Positions 33,395 through 43,307 of a stretch of 64,000 nt of DNA are shown here, in pieces. The notes below the pieces were generated by a model that worked only from the letters and a program-made list of their open reading frames with translations, searched no databases and had not been told where the DNA came from. Within the stretch, counting starts at the first letter, position 1. Each line of letters opens with the position of its first letter. This DNA comes from Segetibacter sp. 3557_3 (GTDB lineage: Bacteria; Bacteroidota; Bacteroidia; Chitinophagales; Chitinophagaceae): contig NZ_SMSK01000001.1 of assembly GCF_004354985.1 (NCBI RefSeq), positions 62,001-126,000 on the forward strand, given 5' to 3'. A program made the translations under genes and the position numbers.

Positions 33395-36300
33395 ATGAGA
33401 AAAAGTGTACTGCTTTTAGTATTGCTGCTAACCTGTTTGATGGGCCCGGCCGCTTTTGCCCAAACAACCCAGGCATCAATATCCGGAACCGTAACCAACA
33501 ACGAAAAGAAGCCACAAGCCGGCGCTTCTGTTTCCGTTCGGAATGAGTCTACAGGGTTTACCACCAAAACGGCTACCAACGCACAAGGCGAATTTACGTT
33601 TAAGGAGTTGCCCCTTGGTGGACCCTATACCGTTAACGTTACCTACATTGGTTATGGCGAGCAAAAAGTAAGCGGCTATTCACTTAACCAGGGCGACGCC
33701 GTGAAAGTGGAGATTACCATGCAGCAGCAGGAAAACACACTTGAAGTTGTGCAGGTAGTAGCATCGGGCCTGAAAAACAAAATTGAAAACATTGGCGCAG
33801 CAACTGCGATTTCGTCGCGCACAATGACCAGGCTGCCGGTGAATGGCCGGAATTTTACCACGCTGATGGATCTTTCGCCGCTGAGCCGCGGGGGCAATAT
33901 CGCGGGGCAACTGGGTTCTTCTACCAACTACACGATTGACGGTATGAATGCTAAAAATCCAACCTCGGCAGGTTCAACAACCAGCCGGAGTGGTGCACCA
34001 TATTCGATTTCTATTGAAGCTGTACGTGAATTTAAAGTGGTAACCAACCAGTACGATGTTACTTACGGCCGCGCAGGTGGTGGTACAGTAAGTGCCGTTA
34101 CCAAATCTGGTACAAATACACTTAGCGGAAGTGTATTCGGGTATGGCAGGGCCGACTGGCTGGCAAGCAATTACGATATCCGGGGTAACCGCCGGAACAA
34201 CAATTACTCTACCTACCAATATGGCTTTTCGCTTGGTGGCCCGATTATCAAAGACAAACTCCATTTCTTTATGGCCTGGGATCACCAGCAGGATAACCGT
34301 TCACTCGTAATTGCAGATGTTCAATCGCCTGCTGACGAAACCCGGTTTAACGTTACCAAGGCGACCCTGGATAACTTTGTTAGTATTGCAAGGGCCAAAT
34401 ATGGGGTTTCCAGCAAACAACAATATGGATCCTTCGATAAAAACCGCGCTTCCGATGCTGCATTTCTTCGTTTGGACTGGCAGATCAACAGCAGGAACTT
34501 GCTGACCATCAGGAACAACTTTACCAACGACAAAAATAAACTTGGGCTTACCGACAACACCGCTATCAACTTATATGAGTCTACGGGCAACGACTATAAC
34601 CGCGACAATAGCTTGCTCGCAACCTTGCGTACTTCAATAAGCTCACGTTTTACCAACGAGCTTAAAGTGCAACACCTGTATACCTACCAATCCAGTGAGC
34701 CGGGCGATGATCTGCCATCCGCAAATATTCCGCGTGCAATCGTTGAGAATGTAACCTCTTCCATCGGAGGTGTAACCAGGTCCACTAACATACAAATTGG
34801 CGGACACCGCTTTGCCCAGGAAAACTTTGACAACAATGTACTGCAGGTGGTTGACAACCTTTATTACAACACCAATAAGGTAAAATATACTTTCGGGATC
34901 GACGCTATGAACACCCGTTCACATTCAAGATACGGCAGCGAGGTAAACGGGCGCTTTCATTACATCAGCCTGGCAGCTTTCGAAAACAATCAACCTTACC
35001 GTTACTATCGCGAAGTTCCGATTGTGCCCGATCCAAGTGTAATCGGCAACATACAAAACCTGGGGGTTTATGCGCAGATGCAAACCACCCTTGCAACAGG
35101 TCTTGACCTTACAGCGGGTCTTCGTTTCGACTATGCACACTACCCGACATCTCCCTTAAACCAAATGGTACTGGACGAACTTGAATTGCGTACCGATAAC
35201 AAACTCAGGTCTTCGGTTATACAACCACGCTTTCAGTTTACCTGGGATGTGAACGACAAGCATACCGACTTTGTTCGTTTCGGTGCAGGGGTATTTGCTT
35301 CCGACATTAATAACTACGCACTTATCAATAACCTGGTATTCGACGGTAAACATTCTGCTACGGTAGATGTAAGGGCACCGAATATCCCGGTAGTAAATTT
35401 TAATGGTTACCGCGCCGATCCGTCTACCATTCCGACACTATCGGCCTACCAGTTGCCAACAATCAACACCAATGCAACCGACGCACAGGTTCCTGTGATG
35501 TACAAAGCCAATTTTTCGTACAGTCATTATTTTACCGGCAAGTTCAAGCTAACCATTTCGGGGTATGCGACACTCGGACGGAACAACTACATGTACGTTG
35601 ACCGTAACATGGTTGCTGAACCTTTCTTCAGGCTTGCAAATGAAGACAATCGTGGAGTATACGTGCCGCTTAACACCATGCCAACAAATGGCGCCGGCGA
35701 CTGGCTGGAAGGTCGTGTTAGCAAAAAGTTGGGACGTGTACTGGAACTTAATAGCAAAGGAAAAGTAAACCAGTTTGCGGTAGTGTTTGATGGAACCTAC
35801 CAGTACTATAAAGATGGCGACATTTCTTTTAGTTATACCTGGAATGACACCCGCGACAATACCTCTTACAATGGAAACGTTGCGAATACAGCAACCCTTT
35901 CGCTACCCGTTAAAGATGATCCGCGCGACCTTAGCATTATGCGGTATTCAGACAACCAGTTCAGGCACAAAGTTGTGATTTTCGGTACTTTGCCAACCTT
36001 TTTTGGGGTAAATATCGGCGTTCGTTATTCAGGTATAGGCGGCACCCGGTATAGTTTACTCTCCGGTGCAAACAGTAATGCGGATTTTGTTTCCAACACC
36101 AACGACCTTGCATTTGTATTTGATCCCAATAACCCGGAAGTTCCTCAGAATGTACGAACAGGGTTACAAGCGATCTTAGACAACCCGGACGCCAGTGGCA
36201 GTATCAAAGAATATATCAGGCGATACTTTGGAAGGATTGCGGACAGGAATGCGGGCATAAATGATTTCTTTGGCACAATCGATCTCAGGGTTACAAAGAA

Positions 36301-36568
36301 GTTCAAATTATACAGGAGTCATCATATCGAATTATCTGCCGATGTGTTCAACTTCGCTAATATGCTCAACAAAAGTTGGGGGGTTAATAAATCATTGGGC
36401 AACCAGGCACTGTATGCCATTGGCATACCTGCTTCCGGAACAAACCCTGCGGTTCCCGCTTTTGATGCCGTAAACAAAAGATTCAATTACCGGGTAAACA
36501 CTGCAGGGGTAGTTACACCATCTGGTGACCCGTTTCAGATGCAGGTTGGTTTGAGGTATAGCTTTTAA
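33395..36568 (+). CDS. Oar-like TonB-dependent receptor
   Basis: About 1057 aa from ATG 33395, which starts a clear signal peptide (RKSVLLLVLLLTCLMGPAAF, cleaved after AFAQ); the open frame to 33302 would hide it. Residues ~22-110: CarboxypepD_reg-like domain (ASISGTVTNNEKKPQAGASV). ~130-240: plug domain (NFTTLMDLSPLSRGGNIAGQ, TIDGMNAKNP, YDVTYGRAGGGTVSAVTKSG). The rest is the outer-membrane barrel, ending MQVGLRYSF with terminal Phe. Oar-type receptors import or export large substrates such as polypeptides by TonB energy. No SusD gene adjoins, so this is not a SusC/D pair. A LacI-family gene follows downstream after a strong hairpin. Confidence 0.92.
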   Translation: MRKSVLLLVLLLTCLMGPAAFAQTTQASISGTVTNNEKKPQAGASVSVRNESTGFTTKTATNAQGEFTFKELPLGGPYTVNVTYIGYGEQKVSGYSLNQGDAVKVEITMQQQENTLEVVQVVASGLKNKIENIGAATAISSRTMTRLPVNGRNFTTLMDLSPLSRGGNIAGQLGSSTNYTIDGMNAKNPTSAGSTTSRSGAPYSISIEAVREFKVVTNQYDVTYGRAGGGTVSAVTKSGTNTLSGSVFGYGRADWLASNYDIRGNRRNNNYSTYQYGFSLGGPIIKDKLHFFMAWDHQQDNRSLVIADVQSPADETRFNVTKATLDNFVSIARAKYGVSSKQQYGSFDKNRASDAAFLRLDWQINSRNLLTIRNNFTNDKNKLGLTDNTAINLYESTGNDYNRDNSLLATLRTSISSRFTNELKVQHLYTYQSSEPGDDLPSANIPRAIVENVTSSIGGVTRSTNIQIGGHRFAQENFDNNVLQVVDNLYYNTNKVKYTFGIDAMNTRSHSRYGSEVNGRFHYISLAAFENNQPYRYYREVPIVPDPSVIGNIQNLGVYAQMQTTLATGLDLTAGLRFDYAHYPTSPLNQMVLDELELRTDNKLRSSVIQPRFQFTWDVNDKHTDFVRFGAGVFASDINNYALINNLVFDGKHSATVDVRAPNIPVVNFNGYRADPSTIPTLSAYQLPTINTNATDAQVPVMYKANFSYSHYFTGKFKLTISGYATLGRNNYMYVDRNMVAEPFFRLANEDNRGVYVPLNTMPTNGAGDWLEGRVSKKLGRVLELNSKGKVNQFAVVFDGTYQYYKDGDISFSYTWNDTRDNTSYNGNVANTATLSLPVKDDPRDLSIMRYSDNQFRHKVVIFGTLPTFFGVNIGVRYSGIGGTRYSLLSGANSNADFVSNTNDLAFVFDPNNPEVPQNVRTGLQAILDNPDASGSIKEYIRRYFGRIADRNAGINDFFGTIDLRVTKKFKLYRSHHIELSADVFNFANMLNKSWGVNKSLGNQALYAIGIPASGTNPAVPAFDAVNKRFNYRVNTAGVVTPSGDPFQMQVGLRYSF

Positions 36569-37000
36569 GCATTCAGTATGGAACCTTGCTGATGGAAGTT
36601 GATTAGCCCATGGTAATCCTCGTTTATTCGCAGGTTTTTGCGAAGCAAAAATGCTTCAGGCAGCATGCTCATCAACGGGAAATGCCCGGCGTATTTCGCC
36701 GGAAGAACTTATTGCCGACAAAGAGGCTGTCTCAACAATCTGAGGCAGCCTCTTTCTATTCGGATCATTTTTTCGGAACATGAGTCGTTGTGCTATTCTA
36801 TCGATTTATATAATTACGAGGCATCCAGTTTGGGTCAAACATCACTCTGTTGTGCTTATCATAACGCTCAGCAGATTACTGATTAAACCACATGGGTTAC
36901 CTTAATACCAAGCGGAAGGGGTTAGCTACTTTTCGCACAAAGTGATAACTTTCGTATTACAAACCGTGTTACTTTGCACGTTTCTGATAACCTACCATCT
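36569..37000. other. Intergenic with terminator hairpin
   Basis: About 430 bases. Besides the hairpin at 36720-36755 I see only leader DNA for the LacI gene; near 36969-36976 TTACTTTG is one mismatch from the -7 consensus. Confidence 0.5.
36720..36760 (+). terminator. Hairpin terminator after TonB receptor
   Basis: 15-bp stem AAAGAGGCTGTCTCA (36720-36734) / TGAGGCAGCCTCTTT (36741-36755), one G-U pair, 6-nt loop, followed by CTATT. The U tail is weak but the stem is very stable. Confidence 0.78.
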
Positions 37001-38029
37001 ATGACACCGGCAAAAGAAGCTACCATATACGATATAGCGCGGGCACTGAAAATATCTACTGCAACGGTGAGCCGGGGACTACAGGGTAATGAAGCCGTAA
37101 AAGAAAAAACACGCAAAAGAATTCTCGACAAAGCAAAAGAACTTGGCTACCGGTACAACAGTTTCGCAAGTAACCTTCGACGGAATAAAACGCATACCAT
37201 TGGGGTGCTTATGCATGAACTCAACAGTTCATTTATGCTATCGGTGCTTGCAGGTATAGAAGCCGTTACCGCCGAGGCCAAATACGACATCCTTATTACA
37301 CATAGTGCGGAGTCGGGTTCAAAAGAGATTGCAAATGTTCAGAACCTGTTTAACAAGCGGGTTGACGGACTTATTGCCTCGCTTGCGTTTGACACTCCAG
37401 ATATTTCCCACTTCGACGCTTTTACCGATAAAAAAATACCGGTGATATTTTTTGACCGGGTAGAAGAAAATAAGGGCGGCACAAAAATCATCATAGATAA
37501 TTATAAGGCCGCTTACGCGGTCACCCAACACCTGGTTGACCAGGGTTGCAAAAGAATAGCGCACGTTACGGGTAGCAGGTCGCGCAACGTGTACGACCAG
37601 CGCTACAAGGGCTATGTTGCTGCGTTAAGGGACAACAAAATCAAAGTTGACGAAAAGCTGATTTTTATCAACGATCTTCAAAAAGACTCCTGTGTAGCAG
37701 CGGCAAAACAGATGATGCAGATGAAACAACGGCCCGACGGGCTTTTTACTACAGGAGATTTAGCAGCGGCAATTTGCATCCAGGCATTTAAAGAAGGTGG
37801 GTGGAAGATCCCGGATGATATCGCCGTGGCCGGGTTTAATAACGACATGGTAAGTACGATCATAGAACCAAATCTTACAACGGTAAACTATTCTGGGTTT
37901 AATATGGGCAAGGTTGCTGCACGGATGTTAATCGGCCACCTTACCGGAAAAAACGAAATTTCTTTTACCAGCACGGTAGTGCTTAATGCCGAGTTGGTGA
38001 TCAGGGATTCTACATTGAGAAAAAAGTGA
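37001..38029 (+). CDS. LacI-family transcriptional regulator
   Basis: 342 aa from ATG 37001 (MTPAKEATIYDIARAL); the frame runs back to 36974 without a conserved start. HTH at ~8-27 (IYDIARALKISTATVSRGL), hinge to ~60, then the periplasmic-binding-protein-like effector domain: HTIGVLMHELNSSFMLSVLA, KRVDGLIASLAFD, FFDRVEENKGGTKIIIDNY, ITHVTGSRSR-like IAHVTGSRSRN, DGLFTTGDLAAAI, and DDIAVAGFNNDMVSTIIEPN. It should repress or activate sugar-use genes in response to a sugar ligand. Targets are not visible; the TonB receptor just upstream is a candidate. No operator is identified. Confidence 0.93.
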   Translation: MTPAKEATIYDIARALKISTATVSRGLQGNEAVKEKTRKRILDKAKELGYRYNSFASNLRRNKTHTIGVLMHELNSSFMLSVLAGIEAVTAEAKYDILITHSAESGSKEIANVQNLFNKRVDGLIASLAFDTPDISHFDAFTDKKIPVIFFDRVEENKGGTKIIIDNYKAAYAVTQHLVDQGCKRIAHVTGSRSRNVYDQRYKGYVAALRDNKIKVDEKLIFINDLQKDSCVAAAKQMMQMKQRPDGLFTTGDLAAAICIQAFKEGGWKIPDDIAVAGFNNDMVSTIIEPNLTTVNYSGFNMGKVAARMLIGHLTGKNEISFTSTVVLNAELVIRDSTLRKK

Positions 38030-38068
38030 GTCAAATGCCTGCAGCGGAAAGGAACATCGCTACAAATA

Positions 38069-38542
38069 ATGCCAATGACCATAACAGAGCAAATATCCGG
38101 GCAACTCAGGGAAGTGTTTTTCGGGAAAAACTGGACAGCATCAAACCTGCAACAACATGTTGCTGGCATAAGCTGGGTAGATGCAACTACCAAAGTACAT
38201 TCGTTTAACACGATTGCTGCTCTTGTATACCACAGCTATTATTATGTAGCTGCAAACCTCCAGGTATTAAAGGGTAATCCGCTGGACGCCCACGACAAGT
38301 ATAGTTTTGATCATCCCGCTATCTATAGCCAGGAAGATTGGGACGGTTTTCTTAACAAAGTCTGGCTCGACGTGGAGGAGCTGGCTACCTTAACAGCAGC
38401 GCTGCCGGATGATCAATTATGGAACACTTTTGTAAACGAAGCATACGGTAATTACTACAGGAACCTTAATGGTGTAATCCAGCATACCCACTACCATTTA
38501 GGACAGATTGTACTAATAAAGAAGTTATTGGCTGAGCAATAA
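38069..38542 (+). CDS. DinB-family protein
   Basis: 157 aa (ATG 38069; a second Met at codon 3). Opens ITEQISGQLREVFFGKNWTA and has HSFNTIAALVYHSYYYVAAN with the first metal His, and GVIQHTHYHLGQIVLIKKLL with HxxYH at the C-terminus. A DinB_2-type four-helix bundle with a probable Ni/Zn site; reaction unknown. It begins 39 bases after the LacI stop on the same strand and may be cotranscribed. Confidence 0.85.
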   Translation: MPMTITEQISGQLREVFFGKNWTASNLQQHVAGISWVDATTKVHSFNTIAALVYHSYYYVAANLQVLKGNPLDAHDKYSFDHPAIYSQEDWDGFLNKVWLDVEELATLTAALPDDQLWNTFVNEAYGNYYRNLNGVIQHTHYHLGQIVLIKKLLAEQ

Positions 38543-38751
38543 TAAGAAAACCCGGTAAGCTATCCCTCTCTGCTTTCGAGCAGGACTCGCCTCATTCTGA
38601 AGCCCTCTCTAACGTCTTAAACCTTCCTGCTTTTCACAGCGAACAAGGACCATGTGGCTCCACGATCCCTTCCTCACACTGCAACAAATCGGCGTGATTA
38701 TACGTCTTTACTTGCACTTCAGTATTTTAAGTACCAGAAACTTTTGCTACC

Positions 38752-39081
38752 ATGACCGATTGTTTGTATGAGCTCACCGATGCCGATATCCAGGCGGTAA
38801 GCAAGTTATCGGAGCTCTATGACAAATATTCCCCGGCAATATACAGGTTGGTATTATCGGCGAACTTCAGCCCGGAGTTGGCTCAGCAGATCATGGTTAA
38901 AGTGTACCTGGCTACCTTTCGGGCATTGCGCAGTCAACTATTTGACTTTAGCACAACCTTTCTAAACCTTCGTTGGGAAACTTTAAAACAAATCAGGCAA
39001 GCTTTAGCTGAGGGCCACAAAACAGCTGAGTCAACAGCGTTCGAAGCAATAAACAGGAGATCCCTGCTGTCGATGTTATAA
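38752..39081 (+). CDS. Sigma-70 region-2-like stand-alone protein
   Basis: 109 aa. LSELYDKYSPAIYRLVLSAN then FSPELAQQIMVKVYLATFRA resembles region 2 of ECF sigma factors (xxLYxxYxxxLYxxxLRxxxxxxxAEDVxQEVFxxxW), and FDFSTTFLNLRWETLKQIRQ the 2.3-2.4 helices. The usual Glu-Asp-Val-Leu-Gln pattern is replaced by QQIMVK. The chain ends after a short tail, with no region 4 to read the -35 box. It could be a decayed sigma factor or a partner that competes for RNA polymerase. Codons look normal; no anti-sigma gene adjoins. Confidence 0.6.
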   Translation: MTDCLYELTDADIQAVSKLSELYDKYSPAIYRLVLSANFSPELAQQIMVKVYLATFRALRSQLFDFSTTFLNLRWETLKQIRQALAEGHKTAESTAFEAINRRSLLSML

Positions 39082-39137
39082 GCAGGATACAAGATTGTTC
39101 CATTTAATATCGTATCTGCAATAAAGAATGGGGTTGA

Positions 39138-40403
39138 TTATTCGATCCCCCATGCTTTTCGGATGGGTTTTATTTGAAGCAGGAGTTTTTGCAGGAAGCC
39201 GACACTTTTTTCAACGTCAAAGAAAGACACACGCATTCGTTCGTAGCCCGCGGCTACCAGCTCCTGCCTGCACTGTTCCTGCAGCACTTGCTGCATTGCA
39301 GCCTTAATCGACTCAACCTCGGAAGGATTGAAATACAGTGCAGCATTGCCCATTATCTCTTTATGACCCTTTAGCGCCGTACAAAGCACCGGACAGCCCA
39401 ACTTTGCAGCTTCTATTAATGGAATATTAGTAGGTCCTAAAAAGGTGGGCATAATCATAGCCACCGCATTTTTGTATAACGAGTAGAGCGCTTTGTAGCT
39501 GATAAATCCGGGAAACAGCACCCTGGAGGTCAGTCCCAGGCTCTCGACCAGTTTTTTGATATACCTGAGGTTGCCTTTGTCGGAACCACACAATACCAAC
39601 TTCAGTTGCTCGCCACCAGGTTCGCGGGTTAATGCAAAAAACGCTTTAACGAGGTTGTAGTGATTTTTGTGTGCCCAAAACTGCGCAGGATACAAGAAAA
39701 AACTGCCCTTTACCAAACCAATCTGCGATAAGATTGCCTGTTGTTCCGTTTCTGAGACTTCCTGCTTTACCACTTCCCCGCTAAACAAGGGTAGCATTTT
39801 AACCTTTTCGGGATTGATGGGGTAGTAGTTCAATAGTTCTTCAATCCCCGCCTGAGACTCGCACAGGATCAAAAATGCCTTATTGACCATGCTGATGTAG
39901 TAGGTCTCCCGCTTTTTGAAATTTGCCTTGTCGGCCACTTCAGGAAATGGGTACATCGATTTATGACCGACGTCCCAATGGGTGATGATCGCAGGATAAT
40001 CAATAATGTTACTTACTGGTCTAAGGTAATAGACCATGTCGATATTTTCCTTTTTAAGCACATTAATGATACACTTGTTCCGTATGCCGTCCATCACGTT
40101 CATAATGGAATCACCCAGCGAAACATAGGCTTTTCTTACTGTTCGGTACCACACCCGGTATAACACGTCGAACGCGGTATACATAACGGCCGGTGCGAAA
40201 TCTTTTTTGATTAATATCGTTTGCTTAAGGTTGGGGAGACTCTCTTTGGCTTTCTTGGAGAAAACAATATTGATTATTTCGATCTCGGGGTAGAAATCGT
40301 AATGGTTTATCGTGTGTAATAATGTTTGATAATAAGTATATCCACCACCTTCTGTTGGTACAGCATTGTGATCAACGATAATTCCGATTCTTAACTTATC
40401 CAT
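39138..40403 (-). CDS. GT4-type glycosyltransferase
   Basis: 421 aa, start at ATG 40403 (MDKLRIGIIVDHNAVPTEGG); the open frame to 40424 adds seven residues. GT-B fold: N-terminal RIGIIVDHN...GGGYTYYQTLL, linker with a predicted helix pair, and C-terminal donor half with SFFLYPAQFWAHKNHYNLVK, LKLVLCGSDKGN, VLFPGFISYKALYSLYKNAV and FLGPTNIPLIEAAKLGCPVL (usual EGxGLPxLEAxAxGxPV; here Pro-Thr-Asn-Ile replaces the Gly-Leu). Transfers a sugar from a nucleotide-sugar, probably to a lipid-linked or surface glycan. Neighbours (cupin, ATP-grasp) on the same strand suggest a small glycan module. Confidence 0.9.
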   Translation of the reverse strand: MDKLRIGIIVDHNAVPTEGGGYTYYQTLLHTINHYDFYPEIEIINIVFSKKAKESLPNLKQTILIKKDFAPAVMYTAFDVLYRVWYRTVRKAYVSLGDSIMNVMDGIRNKCIINVLKKENIDMVYYLRPVSNIIDYPAIITHWDVGHKSMYPFPEVADKANFKKRETYYISMVNKAFLILCESQAGIEELLNYYPINPEKVKMLPLFSGEVVKQEVSETEQQAILSQIGLVKGSFFLYPAQFWAHKNHYNLVKAFFALTREPGGEQLKLVLCGSDKGNLRYIKKLVESLGLTSRVLFPGFISYKALYSLYKNAVAMIMPTFLGPTNIPLIEAAKLGCPVLCTALKGHKEIMGNAALYFNPSEVESIKAAMQQVLQEQCRQELVAAGYERMRVSFFDVEKSVGFLQKLLLQIKPIRKAWGIE

Positions 40404-40616
40404 CGACATGTATGTGGTCAGCAAATATACCTATTGGATAGGTGATGTTTTTTATGAAGCCGTTGGCCGGCTGCGAAATAGCTATGACTGGCTTAACCAA
40501 ATTGGCCCTCGATAGGGTGCCTTCAACATCTGCGTTGAACGTTGTCCTCATAACGCTTTGTGCTATTATCGGCCGAAAATAAACAATAGTTTAGCTGAAA
40601 GCGCATAGTTTAATAC

Positions 40617-41021
40617 CTAGGTTACCGGGAATTGTACTTTGTCGTTTTGATCCGTATACGGTCCTTGTTTAACTTCGATCATTTCTGTAGGCTCAAGAAA
40701 CTCAAAACCATGACCGCCGCATGCAAGTAATATTACGTCGCCTTTACTGATTACCACGCTTTCGAGAAAAGCCTGGTTATCGTTGAAGAAGTCAACCCGC
40801 ACTTTGCCAGACTTAACAATCAACACCTCCTGTGTAAGGTTAACCTTCCGGTCGGTGTGCACGTGAATATGGGGCTCAACCACATAGCCTTTAGGCCTGT
40901 TCATATAAGCGAGCTGTTGCGAAAATTCTCCCGGTGTAAAAAATTCTATACCGTCCGACCTGAATTCAGCCCGGATGATAATGGCAAAGATTTTTTGATT
41001 ACATACAACTTTCTCGATCAT
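40617..41021 (-). CDS. Cupin-fold protein of glycan-cluster type
   Basis: 134 aa. A single cupin: YVVEPHIHVHTDRKVNLTQE carries the HxHxH metal site, VLIVKSGKVRVDFFNDN the next strand with Glu in TQE, and VISKGDVILLACGGHGFEFL the second motif with its His. Small cupins of this type accompany glycosyltransferase genes in polysaccharide loci, where they act as sugar isomerases or unknown metal proteins. Which reaction it performs cannot be told. It lies between the GT4 and ATP-grasp genes, same strand. Confidence 0.82.
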   Translation of the reverse strand: MIEKVVCNQKIFAIIIRAEFRSDGIEFFTPGEFSQQLAYMNRPKGYVVEPHIHVHTDRKVNLTQEVLIVKSGKVRVDFFNDNQAFLESVVISKGDVILLACGGHGFEFLEPTEMIEVKQGPYTDQNDKVQFPVT

Positions 41022-41767
41022 GTTTCATAAGTATAAGCTACTTAGTTGCTTTTTCAACTGGAAATTGGTTTCAGCCTGGTTATACTTTGATCACCTAAAG
41101 TTAACCCGACGTTGCCTCGTGTTTGGCATTAATCCCCCGCCGTTGACTCCGGCCAGGCAGTTTACAAAACGTAAAATGGCTTGTTATGTTGTTTGGCGCT
41201 GAACAGGCAACTTTACGTTCAGCCATAGGCTGCCGACCTGTTCACCAACGACTGTTGTACTTAAGCGTACACAGGGAGGTTTATATCGTCCCTGTAATCA
41301 CAGGCAGTAGATTTTCGAAAGAATATTGATTCATATGAACCACACCGATTTCAACGCGTGCAATATATTAAAGTTTGTTTGCCTGCTTAAATTTATCTGT
41401 TCTATGTGCGTAATTGCAAATGCCCAGCGATATTTCCGAGGTTAGGTGTATAGAAATGGCACGATGATCTTATTCAACTATGGACGACACCAGCTTCGTT
41501 GTTTCCATTGCTAAACATTATGGGGCAGTCGCAATACAAACAGGTATTTATCCACGTTTTCGTGCAGTACCCAACTTACGATAGCCGGTACGATCCTGCC
41601 ACTGAAAGCTTTTATGTGAAGTATGGCTGGAGTGGCGACCGGGTGGCAACCGATACATTTACCTACTGTGGCCCGCGGTAAGCGTAGTGCAGGCCGCACC
41701 GTAGGTCAGTGTCAGTTTCAATCACCCGCCTTAACAGCACCAGGAAATCCATGCGTCTGCAGCTGAC
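41022..41767. other. Intergenic with possible gene fragment
   Basis: About 745 bases. 41499-41681 on + encodes a 60-aa frame whose end (YDPATESFYVKYGW then TFTYCGPR) resembles the C-terminus of Bacteroidota exported surface proteins (DUF1735/DUF4361-like). The rest shows nothing recognisable. Confidence 0.4.
41499..41681 (+). pseudogene. Possible C-terminal remnant of surface protein
   Basis: Sixty codons ending in TAA. The last ~40 residues contain TYDSRYDPATESFYVKYGW and DRVATDTFTYCGPR, similar to the closing strands of exported glycan-binding proteins, where YDPATxxFxLxYxW...TDTxxxxGPR is common. No start, signal or upstream domain is found in any frame, so if real it is a fragment. Confidence 0.3.
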
Positions 41768-42577
41768 TCAACCGGCAGTTTCCAGGGCTATAACCAGGTC
41801 ATCTATAAAGCGATTGCGTATTTCCTCGGAAAGCAAGCCCACCGACAGGTACGGATTTAAGTCTTCCAATTCAACCAGCAGCAGTCGTCCATCCGGCATT
41901 CGACAGGCATCAACACGCGATATGCCGCGTTTCAAGGTGTTCCATCGTATGAACTTATTTGCGAATTCGAGATCGTCGGCGCTGGCGTCGTATAGCCTGA
42001 GCTCCCATCGCCTGGCTACATCCGGCGCATACAATGCATACTGAAACGACTCGTTCATGTAGTAAAAGGACACCTCGTATTCAAAATCCAATAGGGGTTG
42101 GATGAGCTTTCCCCCGGGCAGTACAGTCGACAGTTCCGATTTTGTGAGTATCTCCATACCAATGGAATCAGCTCCGTCCAGTAGCTTAACAACGTATCTT
42201 TCGGGCTTTCCCAGCTTGTCAATATCGTTTATCGTGTCAACGGTTGGAATAACCGGGTACCCGGCGTTCCACAGATCAGGCAGGTATTGTTTGCCCCGGA
42301 TGTCGGCTTTACCGTCAAAAGAGTTGAAGGTCAGCACGCCCGTCCGTTCCACGGCATCCAAAAACGCGTTGAAGTTTTCTTTGTAATAGATCACCGGACC
42401 CGTGTTTCTGAAGACAACAATGTCGGCGCGGTCCAAAAAGGAGATAGCCTGTATCGGATGACAGATCATTACACTAAAATGCGCCATTAGCTTCGAAGTG
42501 ATATATAAGTCCTCTTCGTAATAGTTGCGGCCCTTTGCTTCATAGTACAGGTCTGTCAGGTATAATATTGTTTTCAC
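41768..42577 (-). CDS. ATP-grasp protein
   Basis: 269 aa RimK/glutathione-synthetase-like protein. N-terminal MKTILYLTDLYYEAKGRNYY precedes the ATP-grasp core: NSFDGKADIRGKQYLPDLWN, YVVKLLDGADSIGMEIL (Lys and Gly-rich loop), KLIQPLLDFEYEVSFYYMNE (Gln/Glu hinge), and GISRVDACRMPDGRLLLVEL with EDLNPYLSV, giving the Mg-binding Glu and Asn. Forms amide or ester bonds through an acyl phosphate; the substrate is unknown. Shorter than usual (300-330 aa). Last of the small glycan module on this strand, but 746 bases from the cupin. Confidence 0.85.
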   Translation of the reverse strand: MKTILYLTDLYYEAKGRNYYEEDLYITSKLMAHFSVMICHPIQAISFLDRADIVVFRNTGPVIYYKENFNAFLDAVERTGVLTFNSFDGKADIRGKQYLPDLWNAGYPVIPTVDTINDIDKLGKPERYVVKLLDGADSIGMEILTKSELSTVLPGGKLIQPLLDFEYEVSFYYMNESFQYALYAPDVARRWELRLYDASADDLEFANKFIRWNTLKRGISRVDACRMPDGRLLLVELEDLNPYLSVGLLSEEIRNRFIDDLVIALETAG

Positions 42578-43307
42578 CGGCGGTGGTTAAGATTTCCACG
42601 AAGATGCTGTTTTCTGCCGCAATACGATGGCTGCGGGCGATCCAAATATAAACTGGTGCCTTTAACCAGGCGCTATCGTGCGTACTACCCCAACTTGCTA
42701 CAGGAAGATCTCGTTGTAAGATGCTAACGCGTATGCGGTTGCATAGGCGAGCGCTGAAATTTGTATATAATTACTACCCGGGGTCAAACATAGCCGACTT
42801 ATAAAAGTCAATATCAGCTAAGCCTGGATCATAGGCGACACTTATGTTAGTGTGCCGCCTCAACAACATGTTTTTTTATGGACCTGGCTACGGTAGCTCC
42901 GGTTGAGCAGCCGTTGCGTCGCACAGCGTATACGGTAGTACTTACAGCGGCCAACATAACAATACAATGCAAATCTTACCGTGAATAGTAATTCCATTGT
43001 GGCTGCATTTACTATAGTAGGTCATATCTACGAACCGGCAAAACATTAACTGATTGCGGCCTCGTGCTCCACCACACCGCCAGCCGAACTAGCGCAGCCC
43101 GGCGGCTAGTGTCACAACTTAAAGTTCGTAAGCGGGTACTAATTCAATGTCAGGATTAAACAGCGGCACCAGGTACTATTGGCATTTTGATAAACGAAGC
43201 GCGTGCAGAAGATGCAAATGCTAATCCGTGTTCGGTTTCAACTTTACACTGCTGTGTAACAAGATTACGATAGGATAGCATGCCGGTTTTACTTTGAGGG
43301 CATAGAA
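42578..43307. other. Intergenic, no gene seen
   Basis: About 730 bases. Frequent stops in all frames, no family resemblance and no strong hairpin with a T run. Confidence 0.5.
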
